Part shown: one piece after another, positions 16,755 to 23,730 of the stretch
Layout: every line of letters starts with the position of its first letter
Position numbering within the stretch: position 1 is the first letter of the stretch
NCBI GenBank assembly: GCA_958352855.1
Contig: CATWQE010000004.1
Span: 31,091 to 95,090 of the forward strand
Origin: an uncultured Bacillota bacterium
Lineage (GTDB): Bacteria; Bacillota; Clostridia; Lachnospirales; Lachnospiraceae
Length of the DNA: 64,000 nt
Direction of reading: 5' to 3'
Program-made: the position numbers and the translations under genes
The notes under the pieces: model-generated
Told to the model about the DNA's origin: nothing
Database searches by the model: none
Seen by the model: the letters and a program-made list of their open reading frames with translations, nothing else

Positions 16755-17507
16755 ATGGACAGAGAAGATTTGATTCTGGAACATGAAAGGCTGGATGATC
16801 TTCAAAACGGATATATGCTGATACAGAATCCGAAGCAGTTTTGTTTTGGCTTAGACGCAGTGCTGCTCTCCTGGTTTGCAAATGTAAAACCAGAAGAAAA
16901 GGTATTGGATATGGGGACGGGTACAGGAATCGTCCCCATTTTATTAAAGGCAAGATATCCCCAGGGAAAGTATACCGGTCTTGAAATACAGGAAGAAAGT
17001 GCAGATGTAGCCAGAAGAAGTGTGGCGTATAATCATCTGGAACAGGACATTGTCATTACAACGGGAGATATTAAGGAGGCCGCAGCCATTTATGGAGGGT
17101 CTTTTTTTGATGTGGTTACTACGAACCCGCCTTATATGGTGGGAAGCCATGGGCTGACGGGAAATAATCAGGCAAAAATGATTGCCAGACATGAAACCTT
17201 GTGTACTCTGGAGGATGTGATTTCCCAGGCAGCCAGGGTGCTGAAACCAAGGGGGCGTTTTTATATGGTACACAGACCTTTTCGGCTTGCGGAGATTCTG
17301 TCAGTGATGGTAAAGTACAGGCTTGAGCCCAAAAGAATGCAGTTGGTGCATCCCTATGTGGATAAGGAGCCAAATATGGTCTTAATCGAAGGACTGCGTG
17401 GGGGAAACTCCAGAATGACAGTGGAAAAACCTTTGATTGTGTATGAAAAACCAGGAGTTTATACAAAGGAAGTGTTGGATATTTACGGACAGGAGACCAA
17501 GAAATGA
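16755..17507 (+). CDS. trmN6: tRNA1(Val) adenine-N6-methyltransferase family (TrmN6/YabB)
   Basis: 250 residues. Class I SAM methyltransferase: motif I VLDMGTGTGIVPILL, the acidic loop LEIQEES and the N6-adenine signature TTNPPYMVG. The N-terminal QNPKQFCFGLDAVLLS is typical of the TrmN6/YfiC group that modifies A37 of tRNA1(Val). Its end overlaps the rsmI start by four bases (ATGA). A tRNA or rRNA substrate is inferred from the family. Confidence 0.9.
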   Translation: MDREDLILEHERLDDLQNGYMLIQNPKQFCFGLDAVLLSWFANVKPEEKVLDMGTGTGIVPILLKARYPQGKYTGLEIQEESADVARRSVAYNHLEQDIVITTGDIKEAAAIYGGSFFDVVTTNPPYMVGSHGLTGNNQAKMIARHETLCTLEDVISQAARVLKPRGRFYMVHRPFRLAEILSVMVKYRLEPKRMQLVHPYVDKEPNMVLIEGLRGGNSRMTVEKPLIVYEKPGVYTKEVLDIYGQETKK

Positions 17508-18346
17508 GTGGAATGTTATATCTTTGCGCAACACCTATTGGAAATCTGGAGGATATTACCTATAGGGTGCTGCGGATTTTAAAGGAAGTGGATTTGATTG
17601 CAGCAGAGGATACCAGAAACAGTATTAAGCTGCTGAATCATTTTGAAATCAAGACGCCCATGACCAGCTATCATGAGTATAATAAGTTTGATAAAGGCCG
17701 CTATCTGGTGGAGCAGATGCTGGAGGGAAAAAATATTGCGCTGATTACAGACGCCGGAACGCCTGGGATTTCAGACCCGGGAGAAGAACTGGTAGCCATG
17801 TGTTATGAGGCCGGAATTCAGGTGACTTCACTTCCGGGGGCGGCGGCCTGTATTACAGCGCTGACCTTATCAGGACTTTCCACCAGACGGTTTGCTTTTG
17901 AGGCCTTTTTGCCTTCTGATAAAAAAGAGCGGGCAGTGATTTTAGAAGAATTAAAGCAGGAAACGCGAACGATTATTCTTTATGAAGCGCCACACAGACT
18001 GGTGAAAACCTTGGAAGAATTGCAGGAAAGCCTGGGAGACAGAAAGATTTCTCTGTGCAGAGAATTGACCAAGAAGCATGAGACAGTGTTCAGGGGAAGC
18101 CTTTTAAAGGCTGTTTCCTGGTACAAAGAAAATCCACCAAAGGGCGAGTGCGTTATGGTGCTGGCAGGACGTTCCAGGGAAGAGATAGAGCAGGAAGCCA
18201 GGGAGAAGTGGGAGGATATGCCGCTGGAAGAGCATATGGAATATTATATGCGACAGGGCATTGACAAGAAGGAGGCCATGAAGCTGGTAGCAAAGGACAG
18301 AGGTATCAGCAAACGGGATGTATATCAGGCGTTATTAAAGAACTAA
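17504..18346 (+). CDS. rsmI: 16S rRNA (cytidine1402-2'-O)-methyltransferase
   Basis: 280 residues, tetrapyrrole-methylase fold. The N-terminus LYLCATPIGNLEDI, then AAEDTRNSIKLL, the SAM loop ITDAGTPGISDPGE and LPGAAACITAL are all RsmI hallmarks. It methylates the ribose of C1402 in the decoding centre together with the base methylase RsmH. Translationally coupled to trmN6. The C-terminal domain (KEAMKLVAKDRGISKRDVYQ) is complete. Confidence 0.95.
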   Translation: MSGMLYLCATPIGNLEDITYRVLRILKEVDLIAAEDTRNSIKLLNHFEIKTPMTSYHEYNKFDKGRYLVEQMLEGKNIALITDAGTPGISDPGEELVAMCYEAGIQVTSLPGAAACITALTLSGLSTRRFAFEAFLPSDKKERAVILEELKQETRTIILYEAPHRLVKTLEELQESLGDRKISLCRELTKKHETVFRGSLLKAVSWYKENPPKGECVMVLAGRSREEIEQEAREKWEDMPLEEHMEYYMRQGIDKKEAMKLVAKDRGISKRDVYQALLKN

Positions 18347-18367
18347 AGCTACAGAACGGAGAAGGTT

Positions 18368-19507
18368 ATGGATGAAAAGGAATACAAAAGAAGAGAGCGA
18401 ATAAGAGAACAGCGGAAACAGGAGCGGATACGCAAGGTAAGGAGACAGAGAATAATCTGGGGCGTGAATCTGGGACTGCTTCTGGTGCTGGGGCTGGTAT
18501 TTACAGTGAGAGGAATTCAGTCAAATGCAGAACAGGAGAGGGAAAAACAGGCAAAAAAGAAACAGGAGGAGAAAAAAGCAAAAGAGCCGGAAGTAATCAG
18601 TCTTACCATTAGCGCTGCCGGGGATTGCACACTGGGTACAGACGAATATTTCTATTATCTAACAAGTCTTCCTGCCAAGTTTGAAAAAGAAGGCGCGGCT
18701 TTTTTCTTTGAAAAGGTAAAGCCTGTTTTTGAGGAGGATGACCTGACTATTGTAAATATGGAAGGAACTCTTACAGAAGAAACAGAACGAAAGCCAAATG
18801 AACAGTTTTGTTTTAAAGGGGACAAAGAGTTAGTCAATATTCTTACAGAGGGTTCGGTGGAAGCGGCCAATCTGGCAAATAATCATACCATAGATTATGG
18901 AGAGAAAAGCTACACAGACACCATAGAAGTGCTGGAGGAAAAAGGGATTTCAGCTTTTGGAAATGAGACCACAGCCATTGTAGATGTAAAGGGAATTAAA
19001 GTGGGACTTTTGGGAACCTACGAGCTGGATCGGCACATGGATTGTGAAGAAGAAATGATTCAGAACATTGAAAGCCTCAAGGAAGAGGGGGCGCAGATAA
19101 TTATTGCCAGCTTCCACTGGGGAATTGAAAGGGCAAATATTCCCAATGAAACCCAGGTCGCATTGGCACATTCCGCCATTGACCATGGCGCAGACCTGGT
19201 ACTTGGACACCATCCCCATGTATTACAGGGTATCGAAGAATATAAAGGAAAAAATATTGTATACAGTCTTGCTAATTTCTGTTTCGGAGGAAATTCGGGA
19301 CCAAAAGATATGGATACTATGATTTTTCAGCAGACATTTACCTTTACAGACGGCAAGCTACAGGAGGATAATGTGACAAACGTAATTCCCTGCAAGGTTT
19401 CTTCTGTATATGAAACAGGAGTAAACAATTATCAGCCGATGCCTGTGGATGGAGAAACAGGAGAGGCGATTCTGGAAAGAATCCGGCAGTACACAGATGC
19501 ATTGTAA
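18368..19507 (+). CDS. CapA-type metallophosphatase-like protein, membrane-anchored
   Basis: 379 residues. A basic, arginine-rich cytoplasmic start (about 30 residues) is followed by one membrane segment (IIWGVNLGLLLVLGLVFTV), a Lys/Glu linker and a PGA_cap domain from about residue 75: AAGDCTLG, NMEGTLT, NLANNHTIDYG and HHPHVLQG are the metal-site blocks. CapA of Bacillus takes part in poly-gamma-glutamate export; many other members have unknown roles, and no capBC genes are nearby. It follows rsmI by 21 bases, so it may share the operon. Confidence 0.85.
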   Translation: MDEKEYKRRERIREQRKQERIRKVRRQRIIWGVNLGLLLVLGLVFTVRGIQSNAEQEREKQAKKKQEEKKAKEPEVISLTISAAGDCTLGTDEYFYYLTSLPAKFEKEGAAFFFEKVKPVFEEDDLTIVNMEGTLTEETERKPNEQFCFKGDKELVNILTEGSVEAANLANNHTIDYGEKSYTDTIEVLEEKGISAFGNETTAIVDVKGIKVGLLGTYELDRHMDCEEEMIQNIESLKEEGAQIIIASFHWGIERANIPNETQVALAHSAIDHGADLVLGHHPHVLQGIEEYKGKNIVYSLANFCFGGNSGPKDMDTMIFQQTFTFTDGKLQEDNVTNVIPCKVSSVYETGVNNYQPMPVDGETGEAILERIRQYTDAL

Positions 19508-19615
19508 GTGTATTGTAGTAGGCTAAAAATCACAAAACAATATTTTCAACAGCAAAAGCATAAATAGCAGATAGCCTACATAAATTAGAGCAAAGCAATA
19601 CATGTGGGTGAAAAC

Positions 19616-20227
19616 ATGCTGAATCTTCTCTGGGGAGCTATGCTGCTGATTGGAATTGTATATGGCGCGGCCACAGGCCGCATGAACGAAGTGACAGATG
19701 CTGCCCTTTCTTCTGCGAAAGAGGCAGTATCTCTTTGTATTACCATGGCTGGAATCGTGGCTATGTGGGTGGGGATTATGGAAATTGCAAAAAGCTCCGG
19801 ATTGGTAGAGCGTCTGACCAGAAAAATGAGGCCTCTTCTTGGATTTTTGTTTCCAGATGTACCGGGAGAGCACAGAGCCATGGAATTTATCTCTGCTAAT
19901 ATGATTGCTAATTTCCTGGGACTTGGGTGGGCTGCCACACCTTTTGGGCTGAAAGCCATGGAAGAGCTGGCAAAACTGGAGAAACAAAGAAAGTCTGTAT
20001 CTCCGGGAACTGCCAGCAATGCCATGTGTACATTTCTGATTTTAAATATTTCATCACTTCAGTTGATTCCTGTGAACATTATTGCTTATAGAAGCCAGTA
20101 TGGAAGCGTGAACCCCACAGCCATTGTAGGGCCGGGGATTGTGGCTACTGCGGTGAGTACTGTGGTGGCGGTGGTATTTTGCAAGGTGATGGAAAGAGAT
20201 AGCAGGTATAAGAATATAAGAAGTTGA
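19616..20227 (+). CDS. spmA: Spore maturation protein A
   Basis: 203 residues from the ATG at 19616 (GGTGA five bases before; an upstream GTG at 19604 is also possible). Hydrophobic, with nucleoside-recognition (Gate) type segments. The sequence follows SpmA closely: MWVGIMEIAKSSGL, RPLLGFLFPDVP, NMIANFLGLGWAATPFG and NISSLQLIPVN. SpmA works with SpmB in dehydration of the spore core. An spmB normally lies directly downstream; here the next gene is a HipA-like kinase instead. Confidence 0.92.
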   Translation: MLNLLWGAMLLIGIVYGAATGRMNEVTDAALSSAKEAVSLCITMAGIVAMWVGIMEIAKSSGLVERLTRKMRPLLGFLFPDVPGEHRAMEFISANMIANFLGLGWAATPFGLKAMEELAKLEKQRKSVSPGTASNAMCTFLILNISSLQLIPVNIIAYRSQYGSVNPTAIVGPGIVATAVSTVVAVVFCKVMERDSRYKNIRS

Positions 20228-20297
20228 AGCCTTACATTGATTTGAACTGTACATATGTGTATAATGGAGCAAAGGATTATATGAAAGGAAGATGCCA

Positions 20298-21188
20298 ATG
20301 AAAGACTTTTCTTTTTGGAAAGAATATGAAGGCGCTTCAGAAGGCAGCGGAAGAAGCGAAAAGATCTGGCTTATGAATCCTGATACAGAGCAGATTGGTC
20401 TGTTTAAATTTAAAAAAGATGAGACAACAACAGATCATATATCTGAGTGTGTTGCATATGAATTGGCAAAAATGATTGGAATTCCATGTGCCAAGTTTGA
20501 ACTTGGAACTTATCATGGGAGAGAGGGATCGATTAGTTATAATATTGTAAATCAGAAGGATATGATTTTGATTGAAGGAATTTATTGCATTTCTTTAATA
20601 TATCCGAATTTTGATGCAGAGAAAATAATGGATATAGAGACCGGAGAGAAATATTCAATAGAAATGATTAAAAATGTATTAGAACCTTTAAAGTTATTTG
20701 ATGAATTTCTTCCAGTTCTTATCTTTGATTTTTTGATAGGAAATACCGATAGGCATCAAAGCAATTGGGCCTTGTTAAGAGAGGGGAATAATTTAAGAAT
20801 TAGTCCATTGTATGATAACAGTTCCTCTCTTTGTGCATATGTAAAGCCAGAAAAAATAAAACAGTATCTGGGAAAAGATTCTATGTTATGGAAATCATTA
20901 GTGGATACGAAGTCCAGGTCTATTATCCGTATTCAGTGTAAAGATATGAAACAACCAACACATTTAGAGGTTTTAAAGTTTTTGTGTGAAAATTATTGTG
21001 CTCAAACAGTGGGAATGGTAACAAAAATAGAGAAATTAGTGACAGAGGAAAAAATTTCTTATATTTTGGAACACTATAGAGATAATTTATCGAAAGAAAA
21101 AAGCGAATTGATTAAGAAGTATTTACTGTCTAAAATACAAATGATGAGTAATGTATACAAGGAAAAGGAGGAGAAACATGTCTGTTAA
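20298..21188 (+). CDS. HipA-like kinase core (split HipA, HipT-like)
   Basis: 296 residues. The HipA/PI3K-like kinase core is visible: IGLFKFKK (putative ATP Lys near 38), SECVAYELAKMIGIP, the catalytic loop GNTDRHQSNWALL (Asp151, Asn156) and the metal motif PLYDNSSSL (Asp173). The N-terminal subdomain 1 of full-length HipA is missing, as in HipT of split systems. The ATG at 20298 is preferred over 20292 because AAGGA lies seven bases upstream. It overlaps the next gene by 11 bases. The region is AT-rich compared with the holB block, and no HipB-type repressor precedes it. HipA kinases phosphorylate targets such as glutamyl-tRNA synthetase; the target here is unknown. Confidence 0.8.
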   Translation: MKDFSFWKEYEGASEGSGRSEKIWLMNPDTEQIGLFKFKKDETTTDHISECVAYELAKMIGIPCAKFELGTYHGREGSISYNIVNQKDMILIEGIYCISLIYPNFDAEKIMDIETGEKYSIEMIKNVLEPLKLFDEFLPVLIFDFLIGNTDRHQSNWALLREGNNLRISPLYDNSSSLCAYVKPEKIKQYLGKDSMLWKSLVDTKSRSIIRIQCKDMKQPTHLEVLKFLCENYCAQTVGMVTKIEKLVTEEKISYILEHYRDNLSKEKSELIKKYLLSKIQMMSNVYKEKEEKHVC

Positions 21189-21867
21189 AGATGGAAAGGA
21201 TTATCTTTATTTAATCTGGAAATCTGAACAATCCCGAAAGCAGTATATTGTAGCTCAACTGACAAAAAATGGTCAGTATGAGTTTTGTTATTGTGATGAA
21301 GTACATGATGCTATAAAAGATGGGTTTTCTCCTTTGCTTTGTTTTCCTGAATTGGATAAAGTATATAAGGATAATAAATTGTTTCCTATTTTCTCAAGTC
21401 GGTTGCCAGATAGAAAGAGAAAAGATATCAAAACTATTTTGGATAAGTATGGGTTAGAGGAATACGATGATTATATGCTGTTAAAACGGAGTGGAGCAAG
21501 GCTTCCTATTGATCAGTTGGAATTTATTGATCCTATATTAAGTGAGAATAAAAATCTGACCCGAATCTTTTTTTTGGCTGGAACAAGACATTATCTTGAG
21601 TGTGAGGGGGAAAAATGCCAGGATGCAGTGAAAGTTACTCGTGGAGATGAAGTGTATTTAAAAAGAGAACCCGACAATCTATACGATAAAAATGCAGTAC
21701 AGGTTGTGGATGTTTCGGGTAGGGTTTTAGGATATATTCCAAGGTATTACAGTGAAGGGGTCTCATGTTTATTATCGAAAAACAGACATATTACATGTCA
21801 TGTGTATCATGTTGACAAGAATAAGAATTGTAATGAGTGTATTAAGCTGATTATGAAAATTGAATAA
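21178..21867 (+). CDS. HipA-N-like (HipS-like) and HIRAN domain fusion
   Basis: 229 residues from the ATG at 21178, which has AGGAGG just upstream. Residues about 45-118 (PLLCFPELDKVY, LFPIFSSRLPDRKRK, YDDYMLLKRSGARLP) resemble HipA N-subdomain 1, in which the family pattern is FF-x-NLLPDGxxR then a DxFxLL segment. Residues about 131-225 form a HIRAN domain: LAGTRHYL, LKREPDNLYDKNAVQV and LGYIPRYYS. HIRAN domains bind DNA ends or damaged DNA. The fusion after a HipA-like kinase core suggests a two-part module in which this protein controls or guides the kinase. The HipS resemblance is weaker than the HIRAN call. Confidence 0.75.
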   Translation: MSVKDGKDYLYLIWKSEQSRKQYIVAQLTKNGQYEFCYCDEVHDAIKDGFSPLLCFPELDKVYKDNKLFPIFSSRLPDRKRKDIKTILDKYGLEEYDDYMLLKRSGARLPIDQLEFIDPILSENKNLTRIFFLAGTRHYLECEGEKCQDAVKVTRGDEVYLKREPDNLYDKNAVQVVDVSGRVLGYIPRYYSEGVSCLLSKNRHITCHVYHVDKNKNCNECIKLIMKIE

Positions 21868-21871
21868 TACT

Positions 21872-21922
21872 ATACAGCCTGGAGCTGATGTATTGAGAGA
21901 GTGCATCAGCTCCAGGCTGTAT
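21872..21922. terminator. Bidirectional terminator, 19-bp perfect stem
   Basis: AUACAGCCUGGAGCUGAUG pairs perfectly with CAUCAGCUCCAGGCUGUAU over a 13-base loop. It lies between the convergent HIRAN and PucR genes. The U-tracts are short (UAAUUUAUU on +), so its strength depends on the stem. Confidence 0.75.
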
Positions 21923-21933
21923 AATTTATTATG

Positions 21934-23106
21934 CTACTCCATATCCCGTATAGATAACGCCACATAATAAGGAAACAAATCCTCCGCGGTTTTCAAAGGT
22001 GAATTCAGGATGCTTCTGAGCTTTTGCACCTGATAGTTTACGGTATTGCGGTGAAGGTACAAATCGGCTGCAGTTTTCTCAAGACTGCGGTCATTTTTTA
22101 TATAAGCTCTTAAAAGTTCTACATAGTGATGTTTTTTCTCATCCTGTTCTTCTAAGGGGCCTAATAATTCATTGGCATAGGAATGGAGAATATCTTTATC
22201 CTGTACAGAGAAGAGAATCTTATAAAATCCCATGTCTTCAAAGCGAATAAAAGGTTCCTTTCGATACAGGGCCATTCTCACAGCAGTGGCAGCCCGGTCA
22301 AAGCTCTTGTGAATATTGGAAATTCCCTGTACCTGGACTCCAACACCCATATGAATAGCCTGAGCTTTGGCAGCGTCCTGGTAAGTTTCCAGAATAATAT
22401 CCCGGATTTCCGGTAAGAGTTCTGAGTCCATGTTGTACAGAACCATAAGCTCAAAATGGTCATGGCTGATAAGGCCGAATTTTACATGGCGAAGCCCCCG
22501 GCTGGTTTTGAAACGCCGGACCCGGTTCAGGAGAATATCCTCCATCTCGCTGGCGTTTTTCAAATCTTCCTGTTCGCTGTTGACGCAAATCATAACCACA
22601 GTGAAATATCCATCCAGATTATAATACTGTTCTAAGACTTTTCGGTATTCTGCCTCATTCCCTCTGCGGAAAATAGCATCTGCAATCGCCTTGTCATGAA
22701 GAGCGCTTTCATGCTCCTTTTGGATAATGCGGATACAGAAACGCTGAACCATTTCTGTCATACTGATTTCCCATGGCATGGTAAACAAGGGGAAGTCCAC
22801 CTGGTTACAGTAGTCAATTACCTCCTTGGGAATGGTGTGAACATATTTTCCTACATTAATAATAAGTCCTGCGGTTTGTCTGGCAGCCAGACTGCGTACC
22901 AGAGTCATCAGCCAGTCCGGGTCCTGGGATGCTTTATAACCGGCTGTTACGGAAAGCTCAGAACCATGAAAATAGGGAATAATATATTCATCCTCCAGCA
23001 TATAAACCCAGGTAACCTTGTTGCGGATGCTGCTTTGTCCAGCGCACAAAGACAATTTAAAGGGATTTTCATTTTCTGTATAAAGATTTTTTAAAGTTGC
23101 AGACAT
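21934..23106 (-). CDS. PucR family transcriptional regulator
   Basis: 390 residues. The N-terminal PucR domain includes WVYMLEDEYIIPYFHGSELSV and the LIINVGKYVHTIP strand. The C-terminal helix-turn-helix reads LEKTAADLYLHRNTVNYQVQKL, the PucR/CdaR class. Such regulators often control purine or amino-acid/peptide use. The start at 23106 has GGAGTC at a good distance; a longer frame to 23160 lacks a ribosome site. It is divergent from the small gene and the opp operon, which makes peptide-transport control plausible but unproven. Confidence 0.88.
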   Translation of the reverse strand: MSATLKNLYTENENPFKLSLCAGQSSIRNKVTWVYMLEDEYIIPYFHGSELSVTAGYKASQDPDWLMTLVRSLAARQTAGLIINVGKYVHTIPKEVIDYCNQVDFPLFTMPWEISMTEMVQRFCIRIIQKEHESALHDKAIADAIFRRGNEAEYRKVLEQYYNLDGYFTVVMICVNSEQEDLKNASEMEDILLNRVRRFKTSRGLRHVKFGLISHDHFELMVLYNMDSELLPEIRDIILETYQDAAKAQAIHMGVGVQVQGISNIHKSFDRAATAVRMALYRKEPFIRFEDMGFYKILFSVQDKDILHSYANELLGPLEEQDEKKHHYVELLRAYIKNDRSLEKTAADLYLHRNTVNYQVQKLRSILNSPLKTAEDLFPYYVALSIRDME

Positions 23107-23182
23107 AATAATAAGACTCCTTGCATATGGATTTTGTGCTGACAATACAAATATTACCACAAAAATTTAGACTTTGCTACCA

Positions 23183-23210
23183 TTTACAGGAAATAAATAT
23201 GTATTATAAT
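23183..23210 (+). promoter_or_regulatory. Promoter of small orphan gene
   Basis: TTTACA (23183-23188), 16 bases, TATAAT (23205-23210). The predicted start near 23217 leaves a leader of about 98 bases before the ATG at 23315. Confidence 0.6.
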
Positions 23211-23314
23211 AATAGATATAGAAAACGAAGAGATGAAATTAAGAAGATACAGATGTTTATTTATGGTCAACAAATGTCTTTGGTGCAAGGACAAGAACAA
23301 AGGGGGTTTTTATT

Positions 23315-23503
23315 ATGACAACATTAACATTAGGAAGAGAAATGGATGCAGAGGATTTCTTATTTGTAGCATTAAATGACAGTTCTTATGCAGATTGGAG
23401 AGCAAGCCGCAGCGCAGAGGACTTTATGGCTCAGATGCATGTGGAGAAAGCAGACCATGAAACCATTGGCGGAAGAATCAAAAAATTCTTTAGCAGAAGA
23501 TAA
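23315..23503 (+). CDS. Small acidic protein of unknown function (62 aa)
   Basis: I do not recognise a family. The 62 residues start with TLTLGREMDAEDFLF, contain an Asp/Ser/Arg-rich centre (SSYADWRASRSAEDF) and end in a basic amphipathic tail GGRIKKFFSRR. No membrane segment or signal peptide. Supported as real by AAAGGGGG before the ATG, by a good promoter 100 bases upstream and by codon use like its neighbours. It lies between the PucR gene and the oppA promoter. A regulatory or stress role is possible; nothing in the sequence proves one. Confidence 0.6.
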   Translation: MTTLTLGREMDAEDFLFVALNDSSYADWRASRSAEDFMAQMHVEKADHETIGGRIKKFFSRR

Positions 23504-23627
23504 TAGAAAAAAGAAGAAAAAAGTCGTTTTATTAAGAAAATAAGAAAAATATAGATGAATATTATGTTGAATAAAAGCATAATATAATTTTGCGATACCC
23601 GAAACTTGAACAAAATGGGGAAAATAC

Positions 23628-23656
23628 TTGACATCATTTGTTCAGGATAGTAAAAT
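23628..23656 (+). promoter_or_regulatory. Strong oppA promoter
   Basis: Perfect TTGACA (23628-23633), exactly 17 bases, TAAAAT (23651-23656). An inverted repeat TGAACAAA (23607-23614) / TTTGTTCA (23637-23644) brackets the -35 box and may be an operator. Confidence 0.85.
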
Positions 23657-23671
23657 TACGTTAATGTAAAG

Positions 23672-23704
23672 AAGCCAGTTTACAGGATACTGGCTTTTTT
23701 ATTT
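23672..23704 (+). terminator. Leader terminator/attenuator before oppA
   Basis: AAGCCAGU (23672-23679) pairs with ACUGGCUU (23689-23696), and the sequence runs into UUUUUUAUUUU. It begins only about 10 bases after the predicted start point of the oppA promoter and ends 27 bases before oppA, so opp expression must read through it. Confidence 0.75.
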
Positions 23705-23730
23705 TAGCAAAATAAAGGAGGGCTCGCAAT

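Noticed and set aside
19523..20025. Two long - strand frames opposite spmA
   Set aside because: Shadows of a conserved + strand gene; no motifs and no start signals.
20298..21188. Complete HipA toxin with a HipB antitoxin
   Set aside because: N-subdomain 1 is missing from this protein and no HTH gene precedes it; the XRE gene at 61561 is 40 kb away.
23121..23318. Open frame on + across the PucR start region
   Set aside because: It would contain the promoter of the small gene and the divergent PucR leader; no ribosome site.
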